Source of the DNA: Anseranas semipalmata
Taxonomy: Eukaryota > Chordata > Aves > Anseriformes > Anseranatidae
Length of the DNA stretch: 64,000 nucleotides
Direction: 5' to 3'
NCBI GenBank assembly: GCA_013399115.1
Contig: VXAA01003297.1
Location: 1-64,000, forward strand
Below the pieces are notes generated by a model. That model saw nothing but the letters and a program-made list of their open reading frames with translations. It searched no databases and was not told the DNA's origin. Positions 13,001 to 24,854 of the stretch are shown in pieces; positions within the stretch are counted from its first letter, which is position 1, and each line of letters begins with the position of its first letter. The translations under genes were made by a program, and so were the position numbers.

Positions 13001-15149
13001 CTGGTTTTAAATAGGTCAACTAACCCCAAAAGCTCAGTATCTACGAAGGCTACTGTGTGTGCATGCTTAAACAAGGAGATTCCAGCAGCCTCACTGCAGC
13101 TGAAGTCATGCACGTGCTCACATACGTGGAGATTGCGGCAAACAGACACTACCAAGTCACAGATGGACAGTAGTTCATGACTGTTCTGTGCTAACAAACG
13201 CTACGCTTAAAGAAAAAATAGTGAGAATGCTAGAAGTGTTTTCCATTGTTCTGTTAAAAAAAAAACAAAAAAACTTCTCCAATTCAGAAATGAAGACAAT
13301 GTTCTGCTCAAGTTCAGTCTGGTTGTCGGATTCAGCTGTTATACACGTATCATTACTTTATGAAGCCCCAACTGTGTTTACTAAGAACGTAACCTTCACT
13401 TATTTCATAATTAAAGCACGCATGATGGAGTTTTGTGTAGTCTTGAAGAATTTAAAGAATGGCTACTTTCATTTAAAAATATTCATGACTTTCTGCTTTT
13501 TAGTTGCTGAAGTAACTATCCTGTTCAAAGTCCATCTATTGGATGGACTCAACTATCTATGATGGAGATCAGTGTCAAAATAATTGTTTTCTGGCACAAT
13601 TTACAATTGCCTCTTCATTCTCAGGGCATTTACGCATCCATGAAAAAATAATAAAAATATTTCAGCTTTTTTGAATTTGGTAGACTACCTTCTTCTATCA
13701 TGCTCTGCTACTCTTACTTGAAATACTTCAAAATTTATCTACCTCCCCTACTGTTCAAAATGCTCTGAAGTTAAGGTCTTGCAAAAGTACCATCCTAAAA
13801 AGAGAGCCACTTTCCTGCTGGCATGAAATAAAACACGGCTGTATCTTGATGCTTTGTTTTTGTTGTTGTAGTAAGCTCCAAACCTAGATTTCACTACTAA
13901 ATCCCATTTAACACAAATTTGAATTAACACACGTGCTTTGTACTTTAATGACATTTTTCCACCTATTGATATCTAAGTACTTTTAGGTCATTTTCTTTGC
14001 CTGACATATATAAACATCCATTTAATTAAATTCAGGCACAAACTGTAGCACAGAAATAAACAGTACTCAGCTATCACACTTGCTACCTGTGGTCTTTAAC
14101 AAGACTCCCCTCCTTATTTTCTCTCCAGGCATATCAGCATACATTTTTCCATGCTGTGCTTAACTCTTGATTTGTTTTGCCTTTAAGTATCACTTGTTTT
14201 ATTAATGCTTCTTCTCTTGGGTACCTGAAATAACTCCTGGGTTCATATCTTGTTTTATGTTTTCCCACATGACTAAACTGGCTAATTAAAAGTAGTTCTG
14301 GAACTAAAACATTTTGAAAGAAAATCAAGATTTGTCTTTCAGTTTGCCCACACTATAATATCCAAATATCACATCAACCAGTTCTTACACATTACTTTTC
14401 AGAAATGATTACACTAAGTACATAATTACAGTAGCACCAGAGCATTTCAGGCCTGAACTATAACCCGAAAGTGCGTGGATAGCACCAGATACAAAAAATA
14501 CCTGGGTTTACATATATGCACACTGCTCCAAAATTGTATATGCTCTGTCTCTACAAAAAAGAAACTGTTTTGCCTTCTTGGGTGAGAAGCATATGCACAA
14601 AGGAGAAAGAATTTAAGCAATGAAAAGTGCTAGATGTACAGCTCTGGAGCTGGAATTCACCACAGAGAGAAAGGCACCATTTCTCTTGTGCCCTTCAAAA
14701 CAATTATGGCACCCCCACCAAAACAAAATGGAAATACTTTCGGTATATAGTATTCTTCATCTGCATGATATTTCCGGATTTGCCCTTGATGTTGAAATGG
14801 CCAAAAAGGGTTATCTTGACACCTAACTTTAGATAGTTTGTTTGACACAGGTTTGAAATATGGCACATGTAATCATACCAACTAAATTCCAGTGTTACAT
14901 TAGCAACTAAACCTGCTCTTTCTTGAAATAAATACTGAACTTGCCTTGCTTTGAGAATCAATAAATCTTCGTATTCACCTAAACTGAAGTTTACATCTGT
15001 TTATCAAATTAATTCTGCAGCAACAATTATAGCCAAACGTTTAAAGTTTAGACACTTAAGATCTAACCAGCTTCCAGCGGGATTCTTCCAAGTGGAAAGA
15101 CATCTTACTTTTGCCCTGCTGTTACACACCATCCTTCACAAGACTTTCA
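10011..15149. other. AT-rich non-coding stretch
   Basis: No supported exon or repeat. Several stretches are very AT-rich with TAAT cores (for example 12640-12690), as often seen in conserved developmental enhancers, but this cannot be judged from one sequence. An open frame of 124 codons at 13188-13562 (plus) has no splice context and no recognisable composition. Confidence 0.45.
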
Positions 15150-15338
15150 GGAAGGTTACACTGGAACAGGCTCCCCAAGGAAATGGTCATGGCACCAAGC
15201 CTGCTGGAATTCAAGAAGCGTTTGGACAATGCTCTCAGACGTATGGTTTGATTTTTGGGTGGTCCTGTGCAAAGCCAGGAATTTGACTCGATGATCCTTT
15301 TGGGTCCCTCCTAACATGGGATATTCTGTGATCCCATG
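15150..15338 (+). mobile_element. CR1 LINE 3' end fragment
   Basis: 'cactggaacaggctccccaagg' followed by 'ctggaattcaagaagcgtttggac', 'gactcgatgatcctttt' and a closing 'atattctgtgatccc' follows the CR1 3' untranslated end, including the short ATTCTATGAT-type terminal repeat in decayed form. Only the last 190 bases are present, the usual 5' truncation of CR1 copies. Confidence 0.9.
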
Positions 15339-17999
15339 GTTGCAGAAGCAGAACTCTGATACCCGTGCCTGATCTCCTTGGTAGAAAACCCTGAAGCATA
15401 GTTTTAGAGGCAAACATCCTACGTGTCTTATTTTCCTGCCTCAAATTTTGAGCTGTTTAAATATGAAACCAGTACTTAAGCTGAAGCAGCTCTTCAGAAG
15501 GAGGCAGGTTTCTTCTTCATCAATTAAAGGAAAAAACAAGAACAAAACAAAGAACACCCCTCAAACTTTTCAGTTACAAAACAGCTGCCAGCTGAAGTGA
15601 AGGCAATACCAAGATAACACCTTCCACACCGATCACCAAAAGGAAAGTAGTTCCGTTCTGACCGGAACTAAAGAGGTTCTGTTTCGAGGTGCAAGCCACA
15701 ACAATTTTTTGCAGGTGAACTGGGTACTGATAAAAATTCTCTAACTCATACTGTGGATTTTTCTTAGTTTCTAGATTTGAATACTTTTTTCTCTACTAAG
15801 CCACCTCCTAACAAATAAGAGACGAAAGTCTCAAAAGGTTGAGTTTAGCTGAAACCAGCTGACACAGACTGTACAAGCTTAAGAAGTTTCTTTTTTTTCC
15901 TCCTTCCCAGCGGGAGGTAAAAAGACTAAAAAAAGCTGCTGAAAAGCAAGCATACTGATTTTTCAGACGCTTGTTTTCTCCGTTTTTTTTTCCCCCCATT
16001 AGAACTGCAGACTCCTGTATATTGAAGTTCAGTGGTAATAAGGCTTTTCTTGTCAATTATATCTCAAGGCTCTCAGATGCAGTGCACAAAACTCCAGGGG
16101 CTCTGCTGACTACAGACTTCACTGTAGTTTTCATCCAACTAGAATAGCCTGCCTTGGAAAAGGACTTTCTGATTCCTGTAGATACCAATAACAATTGTCA
16201 TAGAAATGCAAACAGAAAAATAAAATAAGCTTCCAAAGCCACTGCCGTTGCTGTAAACTGAAGGAAGGAAAAAGGCTCCCCCACCCCAACACTGCTGGAA
16301 GATTCAAATTCAGATCTAGGAATTGCAACTCTTGAGTCAGGTCCTTCAAAATGGATCTAAATCATTTTTTGTTCCCTTCGTACTGCAGGAACGTACCGAA
16401 TGCAAACAGTATGGAGAATTTCCTAGGCTCGCTCTTTCAAAATCCAACCATTTTACAGGCTGCAGAATCTTCAACACACCCTGTGCTAACATTTCATAGG
16501 TCAAAAATATTTATATGAGGGATGATTTGAATTGGTCCTTCCTATTCAGAATGTACTGTCCCAGAAAGCCACTCAAAGGACTGACAGACTATATATTAGA
16601 ATTGCTTCTACTATTCTCAGCTAATTTTTTTTAACCATTTTGTGTGGTTTTTTTTTGTTGTTTTTTTTTTTTTAGAAGCATCCATGACAGCTTCTAGTTA
16701 GGAACAGTTGCAGGGACTAGAAAATATCCTGTGTTCCATTTTCATAACAATCAAGTTATACTAGCATTTACATGATTTGACAGCATAAATCATAGACAGT
16801 AATGAGTGAAGGCAAAAAAACAGGCAGGAAAGGTGAGTACTTTTCCTAAGTGCAGAGTCTGAGAAGGCCAAGTCCCACAGTACTGCCAACCCAGGACAAA
16901 ACTCACGTTCTCATTACTTCCTCAGTTCAGCCATCCCATGCTACACCTAGCATCGCATGAACTACATAACTGATGTTTTGGTCAAGTACCAAATGTGAGA
17001 ATCCTAATACCTATAACATTGTATTTGAAAACTGTATTAATTAAGTTTGCCAATCAACAGGTATATTCGATATATTCTGGCTATGTTAGGATCTCCCCTA
17101 AGCTCAAGAAGGCTTTGAATAACAAAAGCAGATTCAGCCATCAGGCTGCATCAGGTCAAAGACGGAACATTTTTATAATGTCCTCCCACACAGATACATG
17201 CTACTACCAAGAGTGTGGATTCCAAGAAGTTCATTAATCCTAAGCAGGAAGAACGTGTGTTATTTTATATGTGAACTTGGCAATCCACTACTTCTGAACT
17301 TTTTAAGACCAAAATTTGAGTGGAATTCTTTTTAATTGGCTTGCTCTAATTTAAAAGAAAAGCCACCTTTAATTTCCAAGAGGAACTTGAAACACTGCAG
17401 AATTATTTCAAATACCTGGTAGCCAAGAAGAAAGAAAAACCTGTGATATGCACTACAAGACTACAAGGACAGCTAGATGCATCCTCAGCAAATGTATCCA
17501 AATCTGTCCCCTCCATTTGCATTCAACTGTGTGGAGGTAAGGCCACAAAGAAATATAAAATATGAGCCTGTCTTGCAGATTTATAAAGTTGACCTGGTAA
17601 TCCTAATCATTGCACACGTACACTGCAATCTGCAAGTAGATTCGCACGATTATTTTCATAATTATTTGCTGCTTCAACGTCCAGATACAAAGAACCATCA
17701 GCACAGAGGACCTACCAAGAAGAGATGCAGAATAACGTGCAGCACCACAGAGAAATTGTTTCATTTAACCCCACAGAAGGAGCATTACATCACACTCCTA
17801 CAATGCAGGGGGAGGGGCCTGCTCTCAGCAAGCTTCGGCTATTTCCCTTTAATTTTCTGCTCGGTTCTGGAGGGAGATGCAAAAATAACTTGGGTTTAAA
17901 TTGCTACTAACAGAGCGGGGCAAAAAAAAAAATGCGAGAAAACGCAGCTTTTTACCTCCATTTGCTAGCAGAGACGGGAAGACTTGTTCCCTTAAGAGC
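15339..17999. other. Non-coding stretch left of the CpG island
   Basis: AT-rich, with a T-rich run at about 16648-16675 and a plus-strand donor-like GTGAGT at about 16855 that has no matching acceptor and frame. An open frame of 140 codons at 17477-17899 overlaps a weak acceptor and the donor-like sequence at about 17536, but neither is convincing. CpG density begins to rise from about 17930. Confidence 0.4.
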
Positions 18000-18540
18000 A
18001 CAAGCCTCCACAACGCCAGCAGCCTGCGTTTGCAAGCGTGCCTCCTTCACTACCTGCCGCGCATTTTACGAGCCTCCGGGCTGGCCGGGCANTCCCCATC
18101 TGTCCCCCGTCGGAGCCGGCAGCAGAAAGAATGCAAAGCCGTTTATATATGTATGCAAATTTTTGCAGCAGATTTAAGAGCTTCGGGTGCTGTGGGGAAG
18201 AAATGGCTCTTGAAGAAGCCTCCATTTAAATAAAACAAGATTTTCAGTACTATCTTGTACTTCGCCCGCTTGCAAAACGCAAACGATCGTCTGCAATTTG
18301 CCTAAGTGTTTTAAATTACAAATCTCCTCGAAATGTGCCCTTCCACAGAGACATCTTTCGAAAAAGCCCTAAAAATCCACTCCGGGTGCTCGACACGTAA
18401 GAAGAGGCACCGGCTCGAGCAAGTATTCATGCTGCAAAAAAGACCTCTGCGAAACCGCGGCTGAAAACGGTCAGCTCGGGCTCCTGAAAACCGACTAATG
18501 GGCAAAAACAACGATAATAAAACCCAACCGCGCTACTAAC

Positions 18541-18730
18541 CTCATAAAGTGCAGCAGTGCTTAAATCCAGCGAGTTGAGGCATACAAGGTAGAAATGGAA
18601 ATGAAAAGAGATCCCAAACTGATGTTGCGTCTGTTTTTGTTTTTTGTTTTTTGTTTTTTTTCCCCCCAATTTCAAATGTTCAGAAACCAGCAGAGACTCT
18701 GTCGGCCATTTTGGCGTGAACTCCCTCCCT
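18541..18730 (-). other. Candidate non-coding first exon, minus strand
   Basis: The YY1-like element CAAAATGGCCGAC lies at the left edge of the CpG-island core; in vertebrates this element often sits just downstream of the start site and directs transcription in the direction in which ATGGC reads, here leftward. From it, the minus strand runs to a donor GAG/GTTAGT at 18540-18539. The ATG in the element opens only a nine-codon frame (MADRVSAGF, stop), so this would be a mainly 5' untranslated exon. No downstream partner exon was established. The start is approximate. Confidence 0.3.
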
Positions 18731-18784
18731 CGCTCGCTCGCTCGCTCTCCCGCTCCCTCCCTCGCTCTCCCTCTTGCTCTCTCT
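18721..18784. repeat. (CTCG/CTCC)n pyrimidine microsatellite in promoter
   Basis: Tandem CTCG and CTCC units; the minus strand is a GAGA-type purine tract. It lies inside the CpG-island core, between the YY1-like element and the E-box, and could adopt non-B structure. Confidence 0.85.
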
Positions 18785-18822
18785 AAAGGAAGCAGCTTTT
18801 TGTGACCTTCAAATAGAGGCCG

Positions 18823-18832
18823 GTCACGTGAC
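18823..18832. promoter_or_regulatory. Palindromic E-box GTCACGTGAC
   Basis: A perfect 10-base palindrome matching the high-affinity USF1/USF2 and MiT/TFE site (also the CLEAR-type motif of lysosomal gene promoters). It lies within the CpG-island core about 115 bases right of the YY1-like element. Binding is inferred from the motif. Confidence 0.6.
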
Positions 18833-19350
18833 GCCGGCAGCCTGTCAATCACCCCCCCGGGGCCGGCCCCCTCGCCGCCTTAAAGGGCCAGCGCCCCGCC
18901 GCTAAGGAACGCAGCTCTGGCGTGCTCGCCGCCCGCTTCGCTTCTCCCCAGTCATGGTGCAAAGGCAACGCGCACAAAGGGTGAAATTGGTTAGCCATCG
19001 GAACATGGAGAGCAGCTCTGCTGGAGCTTTTCTCTTTTAAAAACCAGCTAAAACCGAAACAGCCAATTGCGCTAATTCGTCATTAAGGTACAGGATGAAA
19101 CGTGGAAGTCCCACCAGCCACACGCACTCCTACAACGTACCTGGGGACACACGGCCCTCACGTCAAGAGGAAATCACACGTTAACCAGCGCCCTGTCTTG
19201 ATTCAAGGACAAGAAGAGGTATCCTCAGATAACCCAGACTGTAACCTGTCCAGACGACATGCACGTGTGAACCTGACACCCGGGTCCAGATGCGTGAAGA
19301 CGCACGGGACAGCCAACTGCGCCTCGGTGCTCCCTGTTCTGGGTCTCAGG

Positions 19351-21167
19351 CTGCAACTGAATCATTAGGCGGACACTCGATAGTCTCTTCCCGCAATTTC
19401 CATAGGTAAATTCTCCAACAGCTGAAATAAAGAATCCCAGTACATCGCAAATGTAGGATGTTTCCAGACGTTGCTGTTTCTGCACGTTCAAGGTAAAGCA
19501 TACAGTGGTGCGGGTACGGTCCTGCTGTGGGAGACTTGCTCCTCAGTTAGCCCAACAGGTCACAAATGCTTGACACAACAGCGTGAAGAAAATGTGCCCA
19601 ACGAGATGGCTGACAGCAGCTCAGGAAGCTCACCGGGGCAGCCCTGGTATCCAACCCTCAAAATACAGAAATTTTTCAGTCTGTAAACTATACTATTTAG
19701 AAAGAAAAAAAAAAAAAAAAAGCTAGCAGTGAAAAAAGATAGCATATAATGAAATTAACTTGAAAAAATCTAAAGGGGGAACACTACATAGGGATGAATT
19801 TGGGGTGAAGCTGCGCTTCTTATGAATTAGAATAAAAATCATACTACAGAACCTACTGCCACTATCGACATACTGTTATCATTGGTTAAACACATTTCAA
19901 AAAATCATCAGTGGGCTACAAATGGCTCATGTGGCTCAGTTTTTGACATGTTTTGCTCCAGTTGCCTTCATGGCAAGGTCCAGAAACTCTATAGCAGGGA
20001 TTCCGCCACCAAGGGGAATTCTTCAGCAGGACCGCAGCCTGCACCGCAACCGCCGTATGTCTGTCCGTTCTCTGCTCAGAGCAGAGAATCAGGCTGCTGG
20101 ACGTTAACAGTTTGCGGTGCTTTGTGGCAGGGCTAATCCAAACACCGCGATTTAAGCTGTGTGGTGAAATCTCATTTGCAGCAAGACCTGCAGAGTAACA
20201 TAATTGCTCTGAGTATCTAAAGATAAAACCCAAACCAACTACACCAAGTGTTGCAGCTGCATGTTCTATGTGTTCACACCGATACGAGAGCGTGCAGCAC
20301 TAAGCTACAGATAATTTTACTCCCCTCCCCAAAGTCAAATTGTTTTACTCAGACTTATAAATCCTCTTAATTTCAGTAGGGCTTGCCAGCTCTCCATTCT
20401 GAAGTCCTGGAAGCTTTCAATTCCAGGAGTTGACAATACTGTTAAGTCTTAAAGCAACCAGCGCTCACTTGAGTTGCTGTGTATCGAGTGTAATTCGTTG
20501 CTATAAAATTTCACATTGCCATTGTTCAACAGGCAACACTTTTTAAAGCACAAAACGTTTTTGGGGGACAAGCAAATAACTGGCAAACAGAAAATATTTA
20601 GAGAAAAAGTATGGGCAATTCTGAAACAATTGTAGCATGGATAAAACGTCTTGAGTCATTTAGCATTCTGTTAAAAATGTATGGGCTATGGGCCCATGTT
20701 TTACCTTGACTAGTTTGTCTTCCATAAAGAATCGTGGATTCCACTGATGAGGTGAAAACTACCCACGTGTTGTCTCCAAAAAAGTATATGGAAGCACCTT
20801 CAGGATTATTATGTTAGTATTAAAAATTCAACCAAGCCAACAATTAAACATTCGTCACTGTTTATCTGTTCCCGTTGGCATATTGGTTAAGTCTTATCTA
20901 CCCATGGCACATTTTTTTCCTGAATGTTTTTGAAATGCAGCATTTCTCCAACCAAAATTGTGGAAGGAGAAGCAGCACGGCAGTTCAGAAAACTGAGTAG
21001 AGCATAAAAATACAGAGCATATACAAAACCTGCACATCCCTTTTCAGAGGGCAATTGCACTTGAAAACCTAACCATTAAGCTTTCTGATGCTAACAGCTC
21101 TGCTAACAGCTAGTGTTAATTGGTTACATCCTTGTTATGTACTACTAACTTATCTGATTATAAACAC
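19351..21167. other. Non-coding stretch right of the CpG island
   Basis: Residual CpG-bearing sequence at about 19970-20110 may be a weak extension of promoter-type DNA. A-run at 19705-19721. Donor-like sites at about 19403 and 19492 could belong to first exons driven by the island, but no start codon or frame supports one. Confidence 0.4.
19705..19721. repeat. Poly(A) run, 17 bases
   Basis: Uninterrupted A-run with no recognisable retroposed body on its 5' side, so it is not evidence for a processed pseudogene. Confidence 0.9.
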
Positions 21168-21256
21168 TTCATTTCTAAGCACCTTCCATCTGAGGATCAT
21201 AAAGCACCTTAAAAACTGTAATGATGCTTCACAGTGCTCCTATGAGGACAGTATCC
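21168..21256 (-). mobile_element. Ancient amniote SINE remnant (MIR/L2-like)
   Basis: 'atttctaagcaccttccatctgaggatcataaagcacctt' followed by 'gatgcttcacagtgctcctatgaggac' matches the same reverse-complement SINE end as the element at 2656-2845 ('agcacctttcatcygaggatctcaaagcactttacaaa ... cctcacaacacccctgtgaggta'). Only this end is preserved. Confidence 0.65.
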
Positions 21257-24200
21257 AGCCTGAGCAGACATACACACACGCACACTGAATGCTTACAGTC
21301 AGGGATTCTCTGTGCCCTTATCTCAACTGAGGCAGGAGGGGGGTGGGTTTTTTAATTCACATTAAAGCTGCATTTTGGTTCTAGTTACAGACAATCCTTT
21401 TTGATGACCTTTTGATACAGAACCAATAAATTAGGCTTCAACTTTATGCATACAGGGATGCTCCAGTGTCAAGTAGAGGATTCAGGTTCATTCAGTCCTT
21501 ATGCAAAACTCCCTGTCTGCAGGGCTGGCATTTTGTTTTGGCTCAAAAGTCCTACCGTTTGATGCCATCTTACTTATTCTGAAGGCTGCACACTTACCAG
21601 CCTATAGCACTCCACCCACTGGGCCTTCTACGTTGCCCATACTACCTGTGGCAACAAATTTAAGACCTCTTTTCTCCCCTGGGAAGTTCTTCATAGCTGA
21701 TGCTATGGAAGTGAAAAAGTCAATTCAGCTCCGCCGGACGTAATTCCTCAGCAGAAACCTCAAATATTAACAAGTTTCTCATAGCACAAATGCCTTCTCA
21801 CCAACTGACCTTTTTTCTGCTGCTGAAGAATTTGCTTCCTAGAGTATCAGAGGCAAAAAGGCAAATCCCGAAGTGAACTGAGGCCTACATGCCCTCTATC
21901 CTATTGCAGTTCATCAGTTAGATTTCCCCAGACCAACCCCAGAGGCTGGGTTAATGGAGACAGGATGACTGGAGGCCGATTCCTCCCCAGCTCCCCACCC
22001 AGTCACCAGAGGACCAGCTGACCTGGATTACCGTCCTAGCAAGCACAAACTGCAGCTAGTTCACCTCATCAAGTTACCAGGGTTTAGAAGGGTCACTTTG
22101 TCTTTCCTGAGGTGAAGTTAAAAGCATAAATCTTAGGGTGGGGACATGTATGCACATAGTTGCACAATGTCTAATAATAAAAAAGCAAGCAGAGAACCAC
22201 TTAAATTAAGGAACAGAATTACTTGCCTTAACTATTCCTTGTGTGCCCTAACAACTGCCGTATGATTTATTTCAAGAGAACAATTAAAAACCATTAGGTT
22301 AAAATCCAGATTTCAAAGCATCTTGCTTCTTAGACTTGGTAGATGCCTGTGTCAAGTTCCCAGTTGCTCAGTTCTGGATAAGGGGTAGTTCAGACCACGT
22401 TTAAATTGTTTTCTCCAAACAGAGATGCGGAATGCTTAACGCTTTTGGAAGGTGAAGACAATAGTTGATACAGCCTCATTTAGCTATCATCATCTGTTTT
22501 TTTTTTTGAAGTCTTCAAAGCAATTGCACGTTAAGTCATTGCGCAAGAGAGAGAGCCTCCGCTCTGTAGGAGTTCAGTCTTTGAAGTGTCCGAGCATTCT
22601 TCAAGGACAAAATACTCATTCCTAAGGAAAATTATATATTCTCTCCCCTTCCCCCCTCTTTAGTGAGCAGTGAAACATTTGATGCTGCAGAATTGTGAAA
22701 AGAGAGTTAGCGGGATTTTTTTTTCTTTTTCTTTTTTTTTTTTTAAACTATAGTAGCCAAAGTATAATGTAAATTCTTTCTGCAGAGAGAAGTACTATGA
22801 CGAAAAGTGACTGACACAGGAGAAGTTTGCCCAGTTTCTGAAAAGGTTACCACTGCTTTTGCATCTCATACACAAAAACACTTAACACATTTTAGGAATG
22901 GAGTATACACCATTACAGAGTAATGGAATGGAGTATACACCATATTACACAGTATACAGTATTCAGAACTTACACTGCCACAGCGCTTTGGAGAGTCAGT
23001 AAAACTCCGATCTCCTATCTTGACAGGAACAAAAGAAAGAGTGCAAGACCTGAAAAGTTCACAGCACTTTAAATTTAAGAACTATTCATGTTTTCAAGAC
23101 GAAGACAAAGTTTTGAATCTATACATTAATGAAGTATTCACAGAAAGATAACTCAGATGGAAAACTTCATTCACAGAACTTTGCAAACACCCACTTTTCC
23201 ACCTAATTTTTTCCTCAATCTGCCACAATACTTTCCCTAGCTGTTCGGCCTATAAATAATCCACCGCTATGCCTCCACTTCTTCGATCTCCTCAAATGCC
23301 CTTTCCAAAGTGGAGAAAGATAAAGCCTTCTATCTTCCTTTTAACAAAATTGTTCCACGAACAATGGAACTAAAAGCTCATTTCCTATGAATCCCTGTCA
23401 CACATCACCGAATCTCTACTCTATCCCGCTAATCCCAGTTTCCTGCACAGCCACTTCTCTGATGCCAAGGCCCTACCAGTACACAAGTCCTAAAATCTCT
23501 TCCCATAATTGTTTTGCACCCCTGCAGCCTGGGCAAAAGATAGCATACGCTGCAGCTAATCCCCAAACACAGATGATGATTAGCTATTAACAGCCATGAA
23601 CAGAAGAGATAAGTTTTGTCCCGAAGCCCTTCTTTTAGTGGATGATTGATTTCCATCCCCTTTCCAGGCAGCCTGATGTTAACATACTGGCAATTACAAG
23701 TAGACTGTCACTTCTTACTCCTCTGCCTCACTTGAACAAAACTGGACAAGAGACTGAAAACTTACTTGGGAAAGATACAGACACAGAAAGCAATCACATG
23801 AGACTTAACTATAGGAAATAAAACAATACCCCCCCCCCAAATCTTATTCAGTCAAGTCCCCCTCTAAATGTTGAATGAGTTTTTCACAGTTGCAGAAATC
23901 ATTTATACACGCAGCCTTGCAAATTACGAGGGTACTCCCCACTAACACAACATGCAAGGGAACTTTTGCAGATCGGTATTCTCAGAATTTAGCACTTCAT
24001 TAACCTGCTCCTGTACTATCAGCTCAGAAGCTTCTCACTTTCGGAGACTATAATCCTTTCCTAATGGGTTTCCATCTTCGGTTTCTAAAATCCTACAAGC
24101 TGTCAAGATATCTGTGAAATATGAAAAGTTGATCAGTTTTATCCAATCCTATCTATACCAGTGAAAAAATAATACTTTTTTTTTTCTTTCAGTATTAACA

Positions 24201-24739
24201 GATGTTCAGGGAAATAGTATATCACTCCACCCATATATGCAGCAAGCTGTTGCTTTCTAATTGTTTACAGCATGGGAATTACCATGCCAGTTAGAGGACT
24301 GATTCAACTGACCTTCCATCAACAACAGCTGTTACTATGCATTTCAAAAGGAGTAATAACCTCAGTGGTTAAATGCTTCCCTCCCCCCCTGTTTAAGGCT
24401 AAAAGCTTTAAATAAATTTAAACAGCAGCAACTGTTAAGGCTGGAATATTTAATGAAAAACTTATCTTTCATGTCTATAAACACTTCACCACGACAGGAC
24501 CCCTTCCTTGCACGGAACCTTTAGATACGACTCTACTGAAATTCAATATATCCTATTCACCTCGGTTTGATGTGTTCACGTGAAACAGATTTCTCACAAA
24601 TATTTTGTGAGACCTCCTATAAAGTCAAGGAAGATATTTAGGCTGAAAATGTTGCTCTTATTATAATTCATGCCCTGCCTTTTTTTTTTTTTTTNCCAGT
24701 ATCTCTCTACAAATTGTTCTAACTTGTCTTTAATTTTAG
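21257..24739. other. Non-coding stretch
   Basis: Contains an AC-rich patch at about 21270-21286, a T-run at about 22497-22506, T-rich DNA at about 22721-22744, a 30-base tandem duplication (22895-22955), a C-run at about 23830-23838, and a single N at 24695 inside a T-run just before the exon-like block at 24740. No supported exon. Confidence 0.45.
22895..22955. repeat. 30-base tandem duplication, two copies
   Basis: GGAATGGAGTATACACCAT is repeated at 22895 and 22925, and each copy is followed by a similar TTACA(C/G)AG segment. The copies are nearly identical, indicating a recent local duplication, unlike the decayed repeats around it. Confidence 0.9.
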
Positions 24740-24854
24740 TGTGGGGAGTTCAGTCACTGGCCCGGAAACCTCTGAGCAAAGGAATTTCTGGCATCTTGGT
24801 TGGAGCTGGCACCAACCCATTCTTCTTTGTTCTCATTAAAGGAACGATAATACA
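24740..24854 (+). CDS. Candidate internal exon of an unidentified membrane-like protein
   Basis: An acceptor with a good pyrimidine tract (CTTTAATTTTAG) precedes this 115-base block, and a consensus donor GTAAGT follows at 24855. In the frame that starts after two bases it reads 37 open codons, beginning WGVQSLARKPLSKGISG and continuing ILVGAGTNPFFFVLIKG, then TII. The central part is hydrophobic enough for a membrane segment. It leaves two bases (CA) for the next exon, and the block at 31204 supplies the matching one base with an open continuation, which is the main support. GC content is visibly higher than in the flanks. The first codon is split (xTG), so a Met is possible if the preceding exon ends in A. 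I do not recognise the protein. Alternatives are a non-coding RNA exon or chance. Confidence 0.45.

Larger units (their letters stand above)
18000..19350. promoter_or_regulatory. CpG island, likely bidirectional promoter
   Basis: CpG dinucleotides are common here and scarce for tens of kilobases on either side. The densest part is 18690-18960. It contains a palindromic E-box GTCACGTGAC (18823-18832; the site type bound by USF and MiT/TFE factors), a YY1-like element on the minus strand (CAAAATGGCCGAC, ATG at 18709-18707), and a pyrimidine (CTCG)n tract (18721-18784). There is no clear TATA box, as in dispersed housekeeping promoters. Candidate plus-strand donors lie at about 19089 and 19492, and a minus-strand donor (GAG/GTTAGT) lies at 18539-18540, so transcripts could leave in both directions. 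A single N at 18092 marks an unresolved base. Direction of transcription is inferred, not shown. Confidence 0.75.

Noticed and set aside
13529..13549. Small hairpin AGTCCATC-TATTG-GATGGACT
   Set aside because: Eight-base stems of this kind are expected by chance in 64 kb; no precursor-sized fold surrounds it.
13188..13562. Open frame of 124 codons on the plus strand
   Set aside because: No acceptor, no recognised domain, composition typical of translated AT-rich intron.
17477..17899. Open frame of 140 codons with an internal donor-like site near 17536
   Set aside because: The preceding acceptor has a poor pyrimidine tract and the first open segment is only 16 codons.
18427..18852. Open frame of 141 codons on the minus strand
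   Set aside because: It runs through a CTCG/GAGA microsatellite and an A-rich stretch in a CpG island, where stops are rare by composition; no domain is recognisable.
19705..19721. Poly(A) run as a sign of a processed pseudogene
   Set aside because: No spliced-gene-like body precedes it; the same holds for the runs at 35871, 43780, 46511 and 63951.
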